Counted from the stretch's first letter, positions 17,990 through 27,001 are shown. The stretch: 55,879 nt of DNA from Tepidibacter mesophilus (GCF_002724055.1 NZ_BDQY01000023.1:1-55879); one strand, 5' to 3'. Notes: generated from the sequence alone by a model not told the origin. Program-made: numbers and translations.

Positions 17990-19999
17990 TTAAATATCTA
18001 TTTGTATGATTTGTTTTAGTATGCATTCTTCTTTATAATATAGCTTAAATTCCCATAGACCACTTTGAAGTTCTTCTTCATTTTCTATTTTATATACAAA
18101 CTGGTTTGTTTTTGTGCAGTATGATATATCATTCCAAGTTTCATCTATAATTTTTTTATTTGATTTTACTAAAGAGACATTACATTTTATATTTATATCA
18201 TTTTTAAACCAAAGTGGATTTAGATTATATGAGATACCAAAGTATGTACCAAGATTTGTTTTTAAATATTTCTTTTGAGGTTTTAAAGATATATTTATAT
18301 TTTCATTAAAATCTTTGTTTTTCTCATATATTCCATAGTTTAAAACTTCTGTTTTGGATATTTTTTGTTTTGATTTAATTTTATCTCTCCACATAGAGTC
18401 CACATAATGTGGAATATATCCATTTAAAGAGTTAAAATAATTACTTGCAACTTCTACAATAGAGCTTATTATTTCTTCTTTAGTCAAAAACTTAAAAAAC
18501 TTAATTTTAAATAGTTCTTCAAATTCTCCTATGGTTTGTCTTAATACATTTTTATTAAATCTCTTAGGATCTTCTTTAAAAAATAAATCTATAGTTATTT
18601 TATTTAAAAATTTAAATTCTTCTTGTTTAGAAGTGAAATATTCGTTATATGGATTTTTAAAGAATACTTGTCTATGTAATATTTCTGATTCATCTTCGCT
18701 TAAAAGAAGAAATTCAAAATACCCTAGTTTAAAATCGAAAAATTCATTTGGATTTAAAATCATATTGTATGTTCCTTTATTAAGGTAATTACACTCCAAT
18801 AGATCAGTTTGAACTGCACTATTTATAGTCTCCTTTATTAATGGAGGATGATATAAAAGACCTTTTACTTTTCCAGACTCTATAGAAAATCTTATTCCGA
18901 AGGGTTCATCTATTGATTTAAATGGTTTAGATGTAGCTCTTAATGAGGAATCTGTGAAGTTAAAAATGTTAATATTTTTGATTTTAGATTTAACTTTATC
19001 TTCTATTAAAAATTTTTCTTTAATTATAGGGCGTCCTTTTAATAATATTGTTACTGTATATACTCCAGGTGCATGTGGGCATAATTTGAACTGATTAATT
19101 TGTCCGTCTATACACTTGGCTTTAAACTTTGATACTTTCTGTAAATCTTTATTTTCAGGATGATCTACTTTAATAGTAACCTCTGTAGTTTTAGTTAAAG
19201 TAAGTATATATTTAAATTTAATTACTTCTCTACTAGATTCTTTTTCAATTACATTTCCCTTAGTATGACTTTCAGTTTCTTTTATTTTTTTTATATTTAT
19301 ATCTTTTAAGACGTCATTTATATCTTTGATAGAGTAGTTTATCTTGGCAGTTTTAAAGTATTGCTCCACTTTATCAGCAGATAAACCCTGCTTATGCTTT
19401 CTTGCTATTATATTTTTTAAAAGTTTTATTTTGCTTGGTAGATTTAAAAAATATTTTAAATCTAGTTCAGCTAAGCTTTCTTTTACATTTTCATTGTCAC
19501 AATAAACGAAAACGTCAAGTGTATCATCTGTCCATTTATTAGATTTTATAAACTTAGTGATAATAGGAGTTAAATCTTTCAGTGATCCTTGCGATAAGTT
19601 TGGATTAATAGCTTTACCTAGAAAATATGAGTAGAAAGGATATGAACTAGATACAGCATAAATTATATCTAAACCAAGAGTAACACTATTTTTGTCAGTT
19701 AATTTTCTTAAAAACTTACTTAATTCAAATGCTATATCACTTACCTCTTCTTCCATATCAAATTCAATAAGCTTTAGTATAAATATTAAATCACTTTGAA
19801 TATCTGAAAATATCTCTGAAATATTATAATATAATGATTTATATTTTAATAGATCTGATGTTAGCACGCCATCATTTATATCTTCTATTACAATTTTTTG
19901 AGGATTATTTAAATAATAATCACTTTTTATAATTTTAATCCATTTATTAATAGCTTTTGAAAATGATTTATGTTGAGTTAAGTCAACTGTGATTTTCAT
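17990..19999 (-). CDS. Unknown protein with N-terminal helical and C-terminal beta-rich halves
   Basis: I do not recognise this 669-residue protein. Residues about 1-240 are helical and include GLDIIYAVSSSYPFYSYFLG and DTLDVFVYCDNENVKESLAE. This is the same pattern as in the next gene (VYILG...YP.Y...G; CYCDN), which suggests an ancestral duplication. Residues about 260-345 and 360-460 look like beta-sandwich domains (CPHAPGVYTVTILLKG is immunoglobulin-like), and the C-terminus is again beta-rich. There is no signal peptide. AAGGAGG precedes the ATG. It is the first gene of the operon, divergent from the ModE-type regulator at 20183, which might control it. Confidence 0.7.
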   Translation of the reverse strand: MKITVDLTQHKSFSKAINKWIKIIKSDYYLNNPQKIVIEDINDGVLTSDLLKYKSLYYNISEIFSDIQSDLIFILKLIEFDMEEEVSDIAFELSKFLRKLTDKNSVTLGLDIIYAVSSSYPFYSYFLGKAINPNLSQGSLKDLTPIITKFIKSNKWTDDTLDVFVYCDNENVKESLAELDLKYFLNLPSKIKLLKNIIARKHKQGLSADKVEQYFKTAKINYSIKDINDVLKDINIKKIKETESHTKGNVIEKESSREVIKFKYILTLTKTTEVTIKVDHPENKDLQKVSKFKAKCIDGQINQFKLCPHAPGVYTVTILLKGRPIIKEKFLIEDKVKSKIKNINIFNFTDSSLRATSKPFKSIDEPFGIRFSIESGKVKGLLYHPPLIKETINSAVQTDLLECNYLNKGTYNMILNPNEFFDFKLGYFEFLLLSEDESEILHRQVFFKNPYNEYFTSKQEEFKFLNKITIDLFFKEDPKRFNKNVLRQTIGEFEELFKIKFFKFLTKEEIISSIVEVASNYFNSLNGYIPHYVDSMWRDKIKSKQKISKTEVLNYGIYEKNKDFNENINISLKPQKKYLKTNLGTYFGISYNLNPLWFKNDINIKCNVSLVKSNKKIIDETWNDISYCTKTNQFVYKIENEEELQSGLWEFKLYYKEECILKQIIQIDI

Positions 20000-20182
20000 A
20001 TAGGAACCTCCTTAATTAGATCAAATGCGACAAAAATTGGAATTTAAATAATATTATATATTAATGATTTAGGTTGTGCAATTTTGTTAGGCAAAGTTAA
20101 GTTTACGTTATTAATAAATGTTCAAAATTAATATAAGAATTTTGTGTTATAATCAAATCATAAAATTTTAAGGAGGTATATT

Positions 20183-20509
20183 ATGGATTTGGGATTAAAA
20201 GTTTGGTTAAAAAATGATAAGAATAAATTCTTTGGAAGTGGTCCTAAAAATCTTCTTTTAAAGATTGAAGAATCTGGATCTCTTAGAAAAGGAGCTGCTA
20301 AGCTTAATATGTCTTATAGTAAAGCTTGGAATATGGTATCAAATATAGAAAAAAATTTAGATTTTAAAGTTTTGGATAAAACTATAGGGGGAGTAGAAGG
20401 TGGAGGAAGTTCATTAACAGATGAGGCGAAAGAATTTATAAAAAAATATCATGAGTTTGAAAGAGAAGTAGAAGAAAGCATAAAAAAAATTTATAAAAAA
20501 CACTTTTAA
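20183..20509 (+). CDS. ModE N-terminal-domain type winged-helix regulator (LysR-like HTH only)
   Basis: This 108-residue protein is the DNA-binding half of ModE-like regulators: LLLKIEESGSLRKGAAKLNM then SYSKAWNMVSNIEKNLDFKV forms the winged helix-turn-helix, followed by GGVEGGGSSLTDEAKEFI. It has no molybdate-binding (MOP) domains. AAGGAGG precedes the ATG, and a TATAAT stands about 25 bases further up. Such stand-alone proteins often control molybdate genes, but no mod or moa gene is near. Its targets are unknown; the divergent 17990-15009 operon is a candidate. Confidence 0.85.
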   Translation: MDLGLKVWLKNDKNKFFGSGPKNLLLKIEESGSLRKGAAKLNMSYSKAWNMVSNIEKNLDFKVLDKTIGGVEGGGSSLTDEAKEFIKKYHEFEREVEESIKKIYKKHF

Positions 20510-20632
20510 ATTGTAAAATATTTGATTTTTTTTACAACCGTGATACTATCACAAATATAACTAAAATATTAAATTAAAACCTAAAATATACAATACAAAA
20601 TAAATATTTATGATTTAAGAGGGGAGAAAATA

Positions 20633-20751
20633 ATGAAACGTAATAAGTTAATTATTTTGGTAATGATAAACCTGTTTTATTTTACGGTACAACAATTGCT
20701 GCAACGGCTCGTTTTAAAGATTTAAATAGATTTTGTCCGTGTAGCAAATAA
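20633..20751 (+). pseudogene. Tiny degenerate reading frame with a good ribosome site
   Basis: GAGGGGAG precedes an ATG at 20633. In frame it gives 30 residues (MKRNKLIILVMINLFYFTVQ and on). One frame away, from 20659 to 20751, the translation reads GNDKPVLFYGTTIAATARFK then DLNRFCPCSK. The switch suggests a one-base frameshift in a small protein of about 39 residues. The LFYG motif also occurs in the leader peptide at 20874, so the two may be related. Family unknown. Confidence 0.3.
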
Positions 20752-20812
20752 AGATTAAAGATGTATACTTCTAAGTAGATATTTTATTTTAATTAATAAA
20801 TAAACAAAATAA

Positions 20813-20841
20813 TTGTAAAAAAATTCTAAATATTATATAAT
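20813..20841 (+). promoter_or_regulatory. Sigma-A type promoter of the leader peptide/MFS transcript
   Basis: TTGTAA at 20813-20818 and TATAAT at 20836-20841 are 17 bases apart. The leader peptide ribosome site begins about 20 bases downstream of the -10. Confidence 0.6.
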
Positions 20842-20873
20842 AAAGAAAATACTATTGTAAAGGAGGATTAAAG

Positions 20874-20969
20874 ATGAAGATTATGGCTTATAGTAGTTCA
20901 GTTTCAAAAAATGGAGTATCTCTTTTTTACGGGAGAAGTGCGTCCGTTTTTAGAAAACTACGATTATAA
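20874..20969 (+). CDS. 31-residue leader peptide (probable regulatory)
   Basis: A strong site, AAGGAGG, precedes ATG 20874. The peptide is MKIMAYSSSVSKNGVSLFYG followed by RSASVFRKLRL, then stop. It ends 82 bases before the MFS gene and directly before a hairpin that overlaps that gene's ribosome site. Basic-X-basic runs (here KLR in FRKLRL) are known macrolide-dependent ribosome arrest motifs. This makes the peptide a candidate drug sensor of the erm/msr/mef type. The role is inferred from layout; the peptide itself matches nothing I know. Confidence 0.6.
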   Translation: MKIMAYSSSVSKNGVSLFYGRSASVFRKLRL

Positions 20970-21000
20970 GACCGTAATTTTTTAATCCTTATTATATACG

Positions 21001-21051
21001 CACACTCCTAATTATCGAGGTTTAATAATACAATATTAGGAGTGATTTTTT
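21001..21051 (+). promoter_or_regulatory. Attenuator hairpin covering the MFS ribosome binding site
   Basis: The perfect 10-bp inverted repeat cactcctaat (21003-21012) and attaggagtg (21035-21044) is followed by ATTTTTT, the form of an intrinsic terminator. The right arm contains the AGGAG ribosome site for the ATG at 21052, so the hairpin could block transcription or translation. Upstream, aggattaaa at the leader peptide's own ribosome site can pair with tttaatcct at about 20981-20989, offering a competing structure. Confidence 0.65.
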
Positions 21052-22206
21052 ATGCAAAAAAATATTAAATTAAGCTATGTATACAACTTTTTCTTTAGTT
21101 TTAATATAACATCAGCTATTTGGGTATTATACTTAAGCTTTAGGGGAATTAATTTGGTACAGATAGGTTTGCTAGAATCTATATTTCATTTAACTAGCTT
21201 TTTATGTGAGATTCCAACTGGTGCTATTGCAGATATATATGGAAGAAAAACAAGTATTATAATAAGTAGAATTTTTAGTTTTATATCTACAGTTCTTATG
21301 ATTTGTTCAGATAGTTTTACTGGATATGCCTTTAGCTTTGTATTTTCAGCTTTATCATATAACTTACATTCTGGAGCAGCAGAATCTATAATATATGACA
21401 GCATGAAGATTTTGAATAAAGAGGATCAATATAAAAAGACGTACGGGTCAATATCCTTTTACATGGAAATTGCAAGAGGATTGGCCATATTACTTGGAGG
21501 AATACTTTCTGATTTTAGATTTGTATATGCATATATTTTGGCGCTGTTTATAGATATACTTGCATTAAGTAGTTCAACTCTTTATGTTGAGCCTAATATA
21601 GAGCATAAAGAGCATAATGAAAATGTATTTATACATCAATTAAAAGAAAGCTTTAAAATATTAAACGAAAGAAAAATAGCTTTATATTTAATTTTATTTT
21701 CTTCTTTTATATCTACAATAGATACAACAGTGTATTTCTATTGTCAGAAGCATTTTGAGAATATTAGTATGACTAGAACTTCGATAGCTATTATCTATGG
21801 TATAACTAATGTAGTAGGTGCTATAAGTTCTAAGTATGCTTATATTATAGAGGAAAGATTAAATAAGAAAACTATTATTATAACGCTTTGTATTTTAAAT
21901 ATTTTTATACTAATAGGATTTTCAGTATTTAGAGGATACTTTAGCATTATAATCTTTTTATTATCTTGTATGATAAGTGGATTTACGATACCTATTTTTA
22001 GCGATTATATAAATTCTTTAATTCCATCACAGTATAGAGCAACTATACTATCATTTGACTCTGTATGTTTCAGTATGTTTATGCTAGTATTATTCCCGAT
22101 TGTCGGTTTGATGGCTCAAAGCTTTGGGATAACAAGGGCATTTGGAATAATAGGGGTATTACTTATACCTATAGCGGGGTTTATAATTTATAAGATGCGA
22201 GATTAA
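21052..22206 (+). CDS. MFS transporter, probable drug exporter
   Basis: This 384-residue protein has about 12 membrane segments. The MFS signature is IPTGAIADIYGRKTS at residues about 54-68, the loop between helices 2 and 3. Its short length and YVYNFFFSFNITSAIWVLYL start fit the small multidrug and macrolide-type exporters of Firmicutes. The AGGAG site lies in a hairpin stem (21003-21044), preceded by a leader peptide, a layout typical of inducible antibiotic resistance. Substrate specificity cannot be read from the sequence. A strong terminator follows. Confidence 0.85.
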   Translation: MQKNIKLSYVYNFFFSFNITSAIWVLYLSFRGINLVQIGLLESIFHLTSFLCEIPTGAIADIYGRKTSIIISRIFSFISTVLMICSDSFTGYAFSFVFSALSYNLHSGAAESIIYDSMKILNKEDQYKKTYGSISFYMEIARGLAILLGGILSDFRFVYAYILALFIDILALSSSTLYVEPNIEHKEHNENVFIHQLKESFKILNERKIALYLILFSSFISTIDTTVYFYCQKHFENISMTRTSIAIIYGITNVVGAISSKYAYIIEERLNKKTIIITLCILNIFILIGFSVFRGYFSIIIFLLSCMISGFTIPIFSDYINSLIPSQYRATILSFDSVCFSMFMLVLFPIVGLMAQSFGITRAFGIIGVLLIPIAGFIIYKMRD

Positions 22207-22218
22207 AAGTTATTAATA

Positions 22219-22257
22219 TTATAGCAACGGAATTTTACTGAATTTCGTTGCTATAAT
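22219..22257 (+). terminator. Terminator of the MFS gene
   Basis: Stem attatagcaacg/cgttgctataat with an AT-rich loop, just before the htpG promoter. Confidence 0.75.
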
Positions 22258-22258
22258 A

Positions 22259-22287
22259 TTGACATAAAAATTTAAATATGATATATA
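22259..22287 (+). promoter_or_regulatory. htpG sigma-A promoter
   Basis: TTGACA at 22259-22264 and TATATA at 22282-22287, 17 bases apart, with the CIRCE element immediately downstream. Confidence 0.75.
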
Positions 22288-22298
22288 AGAAATAGGAG

Positions 22299-22325
22299 TT
22301 ATCACTCGAACACTTAGAGTGCTAA
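22299..22325 (+). promoter_or_regulatory. CIRCE operator (HrcA binding site)
   Basis: TTATCACTC-N9-GAGTGCTAA matches the CIRCE consensus TTAGCACTC-N9-GAGTGCTAA with one mismatch in the left arm. It sits 12 bases after the -10 of the htpG promoter, a position where HrcA would block transcription. hrcA itself is not in the window. Confidence 0.88.
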
Positions 22326-22367
22326 CAAAATGATTATATACATAAGAGGTTGAAAGGAGAGATCAAT

Positions 22368-24242
22368 TTGGAAACAAAACAATTTAAAGCAGAATCTAAG
22401 AGATTGCTAGATCTTATGATCAACTCAATTTATACTCACAGGGAGATTTTTTTAAGAGAGCTTATCTCGAATTCAAGTGATGCTATAGATAAAATATACT
22501 ACAAGGCATTAACTGATGATACTATAACATTTAATAAAGACGATTATTATATAAACATAGGTATTGATAAGGATAATAGATTAATTAAAATATCAGATAC
22601 TGGTATTGGAATGAATGAAGATGAACTTGAGAACAATCTAGGAATTATAGCTAAAAGTGGATCTTTACAATTCAAAAAAGATAATGAAATAAAAGATGGA
22701 CATGATATAATAGGTCAATTTGGAGTAGGTTTTTATTCAGCATTTTTAGTAGCTGATAGTGTAACTGTTGTAAGTAAATCATTTGGATCTGATACTGCTT
22801 ATAAGTGGGAGTCCAAAGGAGTAGAAGGTTATACTATTGAAGAATGCAGTAAAGACAGTGTAGGAACAGAAATTACACTTAAGATAAAAGAAAGTACAGA
22901 AGATGAAGATTTTGATAAGTACTTAGAAGAATATACAATAAAAAATATAATTAAGAAATACTCTGATTTTATAAGATACCCAATCAAGATGGATGTAACT
23001 ACTAAAAAGCCTAAAGAAGGAACTGAAGGTGAATACGAAGATGTTGTGCAAGAAGAAACTATAAACAGCATGGTTCCTATATGGAGAAAGAATAAGAATG
23101 AGTTAACTGATGAAGATTACGAGAACTTCTATGCAGAAAAGCATTATGGATTTGATAAACCGCTAAAGCATGTTCACCTTAGTGTTGATGGTATGATAAG
23201 ATACAATGCTATATTATATATTCCAGAAAAAACTCCATTCGATTTTTATACTAAAGAGTATGAAAAAGGCTTAGAGCTTTATTCAAGCGGAGTTATGATT
23301 ATGGAAAAATGCTCTGATTTACTTCCGGATTATTTTGGATTCGTAAAAGGTATAGTAGATTCAGAAGATTTATCTTTAAATATATCAAGAGAAATTTTAC
23401 AACATGATAGACAGTTAAAGTCTATTGCTAAGAATATAAAGAATAAGATAAAGAATGAGTTAAAGAACTTATTAAAGAATGAAAGAGAAAATTATGAGAA
23501 ATTCTATGAGTCATTTGGAAGACACTTAAAGTATGGAGTATACAGTGATTTCGGAGCTAATAAAGAAGTGCTTCAAGATTTACTTATGTTCTATTCATCA
23601 AAAGAGAAGAAATTGGTTACTTTAGATGAGTATGTATCTAGAATGCCTGAGGATCAAAAGTATATATATTATGCTGCTGGAGAATCTATTGATAGAATAG
23701 ATAAACTACCACAAACTGATCTTATAAAGGATAAGGGATATGAGATACTTTACTTTACAGATGATATAGATGAATTTGCTATAAGAGTTCTTATGAACTA
23801 TAAAGAAAAAGAGTTTAAGTCTGTGTCTAGCAACGATTTAGGAATAGAAGCAGATGATAGTGAAACTTCAGTTGATGAAAATGAAAACAAAGATTTATTT
23901 ACATTTATGAAAGAATCTTTATCTGATAAGGTTAAGACTGTTAAAGCATCTAAGAGACTCAAGAAACATCCTGTATGCTTATCAAATGATGGAGATTTAA
24001 GTATAGAGATGGAAAAAATTCTAAATGCTATGCCTGAGAGTCACGGAGTAAAAGCTGATAAGGTATTAGAAATAAATATAAATCATGATATATTCGAATC
24101 TTTAAAAGATGCTTATGAAAACGATAAAGATAAGTTCAAGCTATATACAGAATTACTTTACAATCAAGCTCTTCTTATAGAAGGACTTCCTATAGAAGAT
24201 CCTGTAGAGTTTACTAATAATATGTGTAAGATAATGAAATAG
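22368..24242 (+). CDS. htpG: Hsp90 chaperone HtpG
   Basis: This 624-residue cytosolic ATP-dependent chaperone has the GHKL ATPase domain: [10 protein letters not shown], the nucleotide-binding DTGIGMN, and the lid end [11 protein letters not shown]. The middle domain has LNISREILQ, and the C-terminal dimerisation region follows. The TTG at 22368 follows AAAGGAGAG by 8 bases and gives the standard [13 protein letters not shown] start; the upstream in-frame TTG at 22350 lies before that site and is rejected. A CIRCE element and sigma-A promoter stand upstream, so it should be heat-induced through HrcA. Confidence 0.96.
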   Translation: METKQFKAESKRLLDLMINSIYTHREIFLRELISNSSDAIDKIYYKALTDDTITFNKDDYYINIGIDKDNRLIKISDTGIGMNEDELENNLGIIAKSGSLQFKKDNEIKDGHDIIGQFGVGFYSAFLVADSVTVVSKSFGSDTAYKWESKGVEGYTIEECSKDSVGTEITLKIKESTEDEDFDKYLEEYTIKNIIKKYSDFIRYPIKMDVTTKKPKEGTEGEYEDVVQEETINSMVPIWRKNKNELTDEDYENFYAEKHYGFDKPLKHVHLSVDGMIRYNAILYIPEKTPFDFYTKEYEKGLELYSSGVMIMEKCSDLLPDYFGFVKGIVDSEDLSLNISREILQHDRQLKSIAKNIKNKIKNELKNLLKNERENYEKFYESFGRHLKYGVYSDFGANKEVLQDLLMFYSSKEKKLVTLDEYVSRMPEDQKYIYYAAGESIDRIDKLPQTDLIKDKGYEILYFTDDIDEFAIRVLMNYKEKEFKSVSSNDLGIEADDSETSVDENENKDLFTFMKESLSDKVKTVKASKRLKKHPVCLSNDGDLSIEMEKILNAMPESHGVKADKVLEININHDIFESLKDAYENDKDKFKLYTELLYNQALLIEGLPIEDPVEFTNNMCKIMK

Positions 24243-24275
24243 AAAATGGCGCCTTTAATAGGCGTCATTTTTTAA
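24243..24275 (+). terminator. Terminator of htpG
   Basis: Stem aaaatggcgcc/ggcgtcatttt followed by a T-run. Confidence 0.85.
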
Positions 24276-24328
24276 TGTATAATTAAAACTATATATATCA
24301 GATACTATAAAAATAGGAGGTGCGGACA

Positions 24329-24943
24329 TTGATTAAATTTAAAAATATAAATTTGAGATTTGATAACAAGGTTATATTTGAAAATTTCAATATGAATATA
24401 ATGGATGGAGAAAAAATACTTTTAAAATCGCCTTCAGGTAAAGGTAAATCTACACTACTTAAAGTACTTTTGGGATTTCATAAGATTGATTCAGGAGAAA
24501 TATCATTTGATTCTAAGAAATTAGAAAAGAACAATCTAGTGTATTTTAGAACAAATATAGCTTATTTGAGTCAGGATGTTGAATTAAGAAATCAAAATAT
24601 TTGGGACTTAATCGTTGAAATTTTCTCTTATAAATATAATAAACATATAAAAATTACTAAAGATAAGTTTTTAGATATTGCAAATTATTTTGACCTTCCA
24701 AAAGATATTATAAAAAAGGAAGTAAGAGAGCTCTCAGGTGGAGAAAGACAAAGGTTGGGGCTTGTTATATGTATATTATTAGATAGAAAGGTATGGCTTT
24801 TAGATGAAGTTACTTCTGGACTGGATAATGATATGAAGCAAAGAGTAGTAGATTATGTTTTAAATCAAGATAAAACGGTTTTAATAGTTTCTCATGATAA
24901 TATTTGGAGTGAAAATTATATCGTTAGAATAGAGGAGTGGTAA
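24329..24943 (+). CDS. fetA: ABC transporter ATPase, FetA (YbbL) type
   Basis: This 204-residue ATPase has Walker A SPSGKGKST, signature LSGGERQRLGL, Walker B VWLLDEVTSGLD and switch His in IVSHD. AGGAGG at 24315-24320 supports a TTG start at 24329 (LIKFKNINLRFDNK). The GTG at 24320 overlaps that site and is rejected. It is followed after 2 bases by a FetB-type permease, which identifies it as the FetAB system. In E. coli FetAB exports iron and helps against peroxide stress; the metal here is inferred from that. Confidence 0.82.
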   Translation: MIKFKNINLRFDNKVIFENFNMNIMDGEKILLKSPSGKGKSTLLKVLLGFHKIDSGEISFDSKKLEKNNLVYFRTNIAYLSQDVELRNQNIWDLIVEIFSYKYNKHIKITKDKFLDIANYFDLPKDIIKKEVRELSGGERQRLGLVICILLDRKVWLLDEVTSGLDNDMKQRVVDYVLNQDKTVLIVSHDNIWSENYIVRIEEW

Positions 24944-24945
24944 AT

Positions 24946-25722
24946 ATGAATGTACAAGAAGTTTCTTATTTATCTATAGTCAGCTTAGTTTTTTTTATAC
25001 TTCCAATTGTTATAATAAATTATAAATTAGGTATTAGTATAAATAAGAAAATATTTTTTTCAATAGGAAGGATGGTAATACAACTTACTTTAGTTGGGGT
25101 GTTTTTGCAATACCTTTTTGATCTTAATAATCCTTATTTTAATTTTTTATATTTGGTTTTTATGATATTTATTGCTAGTTTCTCAACAGTTAAATCTTGT
25201 GATTTGAATATAAAAAAATTTATTATTCCATTGTTTTTGTCATTTATAATTCCAAATATAATTGTGTTAATGTTTTTTAATGCTTTTGTTGTAAAAACCG
25301 ACAATATATTTAATGCTCAATATATGATTACTATTGCAGGAATGTTATTAGGGAATAATTTAAGTGGGAATATTATATGTATAAATAATTTTCACAATAA
25401 TATAAGAGAAAATAAAGAAGAGTATTATTATTTTTTGAGCATTAGTGCAAATAAGATAGAAGCTTTGAAGCCATATTTTAAAAATGCTGTTTTATCTTCT
25501 GTAAATCCCACAATAGCATCTATAGAAACTATAGGATTGGTGTCTTTGCCGGGAATGATGACAGGACAGATTTTAGGTGGAGCAATACCATTGACTGCAA
25601 TAAAATACCAGATAGCTATAATGGTAGCTATTTTAATAGTGAGGTATTTTGGAGCGATTTTATCTTTAATACTTACTGGTTCAAAAATGTTTGATGAGTA
25701 TGATATTTTAAAAAATAGATAA
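24946..25722 (+). CDS. fetB: ABC transporter permease, FetB (UPF0014/YbbM) type
   Basis: This 258-residue membrane protein has about 6-7 hydrophobic segments and the UPF0014 core: MLLGNNLSGNIICIN, then AVLSSVNPTIASIETIGLVS and LPGMMTGQILGGAIPLTAIK. AGAGGAGTG at the end of fetA selects the ATG at 24946; the GTG at 24937 lies inside that site. It forms the exporter with the preceding ATPase. Near the copper, iron and arsenic genes that follow, it adds to the metal-handling character of the region. Confidence 0.85.
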   Translation: MNVQEVSYLSIVSLVFFILPIVIINYKLGISINKKIFFSIGRMVIQLTLVGVFLQYLFDLNNPYFNFLYLVFMIFIASFSTVKSCDLNIKKFIIPLFLSFIIPNIIVLMFFNAFVVKTDNIFNAQYMITIAGMLLGNNLSGNIICINNFHNNIRENKEEYYYFLSISANKIEALKPYFKNAVLSSVNPTIASIETIGLVSLPGMMTGQILGGAIPLTAIKYQIAIMVAILIVRYFGAILSLILTGSKMFDEYDILKNR

Positions 25723-25727
25723 AATAA

Positions 25728-25770
25728 AAATATAAGTATAGAAATATAAATTATTTCTATACTTATATTT
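25728..25770. terminator. Bidirectional terminator between fetB and ldh
   Basis: Stem aaatataagtatagaaat/atttctatacttatattt, perfect over 18 bp. Confidence 0.85.
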
Positions 25771-25772
25771 GG

Positions 25773-26717
25773 TTAATAATTAATACTATCTAAAATACCT
25801 CTTAACTTATCAGACGATTTTTTTAAGTTGCTCATTTCTTCATCTTCTAATTTAAGATCTAATTTTTTACCAACACCGTTTTTATTTACTATTGTAGGAA
25901 TGCTAAGAGCTACATTTGAAAGATTATATTCTCCATTTAGAACACTTGAAACAGTTAAAACAGAATTTTCATTTCTAAGTATAGCTTCTACAATTCTTCT
26001 TGTTGCTAGTGATATTCCATATTGAGTAACGCCTTTTCTTTTTAAAATTTCATATCCTGCATCTCTTACTTGTTCAAATATTTTCTTAGTATTAATATCA
26101 CAACTATCTATACAAAGAGGACAATCTTTGTCAATTCTAGACCCAGCTACATTAGTAAGACTCCAAACTGCAACCTCACTATCACCGTGTTCTCCTATTA
26201 TATATCCATGTACATTTCGAGTATCTATATTAAATTTATTGCTAAGCAAATATCTAAATCTTGAACTGTCAAGCACAGTACCTGTGCCAATTACTTTATT
26301 TTTATCATAATTCACACTTTTTACTGCTACATAAGTTAGCACATCAACTGGATTTGTTGCTATTATAATTAATGCATCTTTTGTATATTTAATTATTTCA
26401 TTCATTGTACTCTCTATAATCGTAGTGTTTTTATTAGCAAGATCGAGTCTAGTTTCACCAGGCTGTATACTAGGACCTGCTGTAATTATTATAATATCTG
26501 CATCTTTACAATCTGAATAATCTCCAACTCTTATATCCATGGGCTTTACAAAAGATACACCGTGATTTAAATCCATGGCTTCTCCCTCTGCCTTTTGTTT
26601 ATTTATATCAATAAGAACCATTTCAGATATTAAACTAGAGTGCATTAAAGTAAAAGCTGTAGTAGATCCTACAAATCCAGTACCTATAATAATAACTTTA
26701 TTAGTTTGTTTATTCAT
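25773..26717 (-). CDS. ldh: L-lactate dehydrogenase
   Basis: This 314-residue enzyme reduces pyruvate to lactate with NADH. It has the Rossmann motif GTGFVGSTTAF, NAD-binding Asp in LIDINKQKAEGEAMDL, ATNPVDVLTYV, GTGTVLDSSRFRYLLS (substrate Arg in DSSRFR), and the catalytic His in IIGEHGDSEVAVWS. The segment ITAGPSIQPGETR holds the active-site loop Arg. AAGGGAAG precedes the ATG. It supports a fermentative lifestyle. Malate dehydrogenase is less likely because the loop carries the lactate-type glutamine (QPGETR). Confidence 0.93.
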   Translation of the reverse strand: MNKQTNKVIIIGTGFVGSTTAFTLMHSSLISEMVLIDINKQKAEGEAMDLNHGVSFVKPMDIRVGDYSDCKDADIIIITAGPSIQPGETRLDLANKNTTIIESTMNEIIKYTKDALIIIATNPVDVLTYVAVKSVNYDKNKVIGTGTVLDSSRFRYLLSNKFNIDTRNVHGYIIGEHGDSEVAVWSLTNVAGSRIDKDCPLCIDSCDINTKKIFEQVRDAGYEILKRKGVTQYGISLATRRIVEAILRNENSVLTVSSVLNGEYNLSNVALSIPTIVNKNGVGKKLDLKLEDEEMSNLKKSSDKLRGILDSINY

Positions 26718-26814
26718 AAATATCTTCCCTTCTAAATTCTGTGTTTGATTTTAGTATATATTTTATTTGGGATTTTATTTATACAGGTTAAAATTTTTAT
26801 CCGAAAGCTAAGAG

Positions 26815-26935
26815 TTCTAAAACTCCACCCTCCTAAAGCTGGAGATAATAACTCTACAGCTTCTGGATAAGTTCAACTAACCTTCAGATGGAGTTACAAA
26901 CTCCACCTGAAGATAAGTTTCACTTGATAAAGTTC
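26815..26935. repeat. Non-coding palindromic element with two hairpins and internal repeats
   Basis: A 14-bp stem, cttcagatggagtt/aactccacctgaag, occupies 26882-26912 with a three-base loop. A second structure lies just upstream around agctggag ... ctctacagct (26836-26860), and aactccacc occurs at 26821 and again in the main stem. The short motif gataagttt/c-act also repeats (26866, 26913). Such double-hairpin, non-coding units resemble ends of IS200/IS605 elements or small palindromic transposable elements. It sits between ldh and the Cys-rich protein gene. Confidence 0.45.
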
Positions 26936-27001
26936 GTATAAGATTTTTTTATACGGTTATAATAAGTTTTGTACAAATAACAAATATGGAGGTATTAAAA
27001 T

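Noticed and set aside
26128-26310. Plus-strand frames across ldh
   Set aside because: Antisense of a well-conserved lactate dehydrogenase; no start signals.
25773-26717. Malate dehydrogenase as an alternative for the ldh call
   Set aside because: The active-site loop reads QPGETR, the lactate form with Gln, rather than the Arg-type malate loop.
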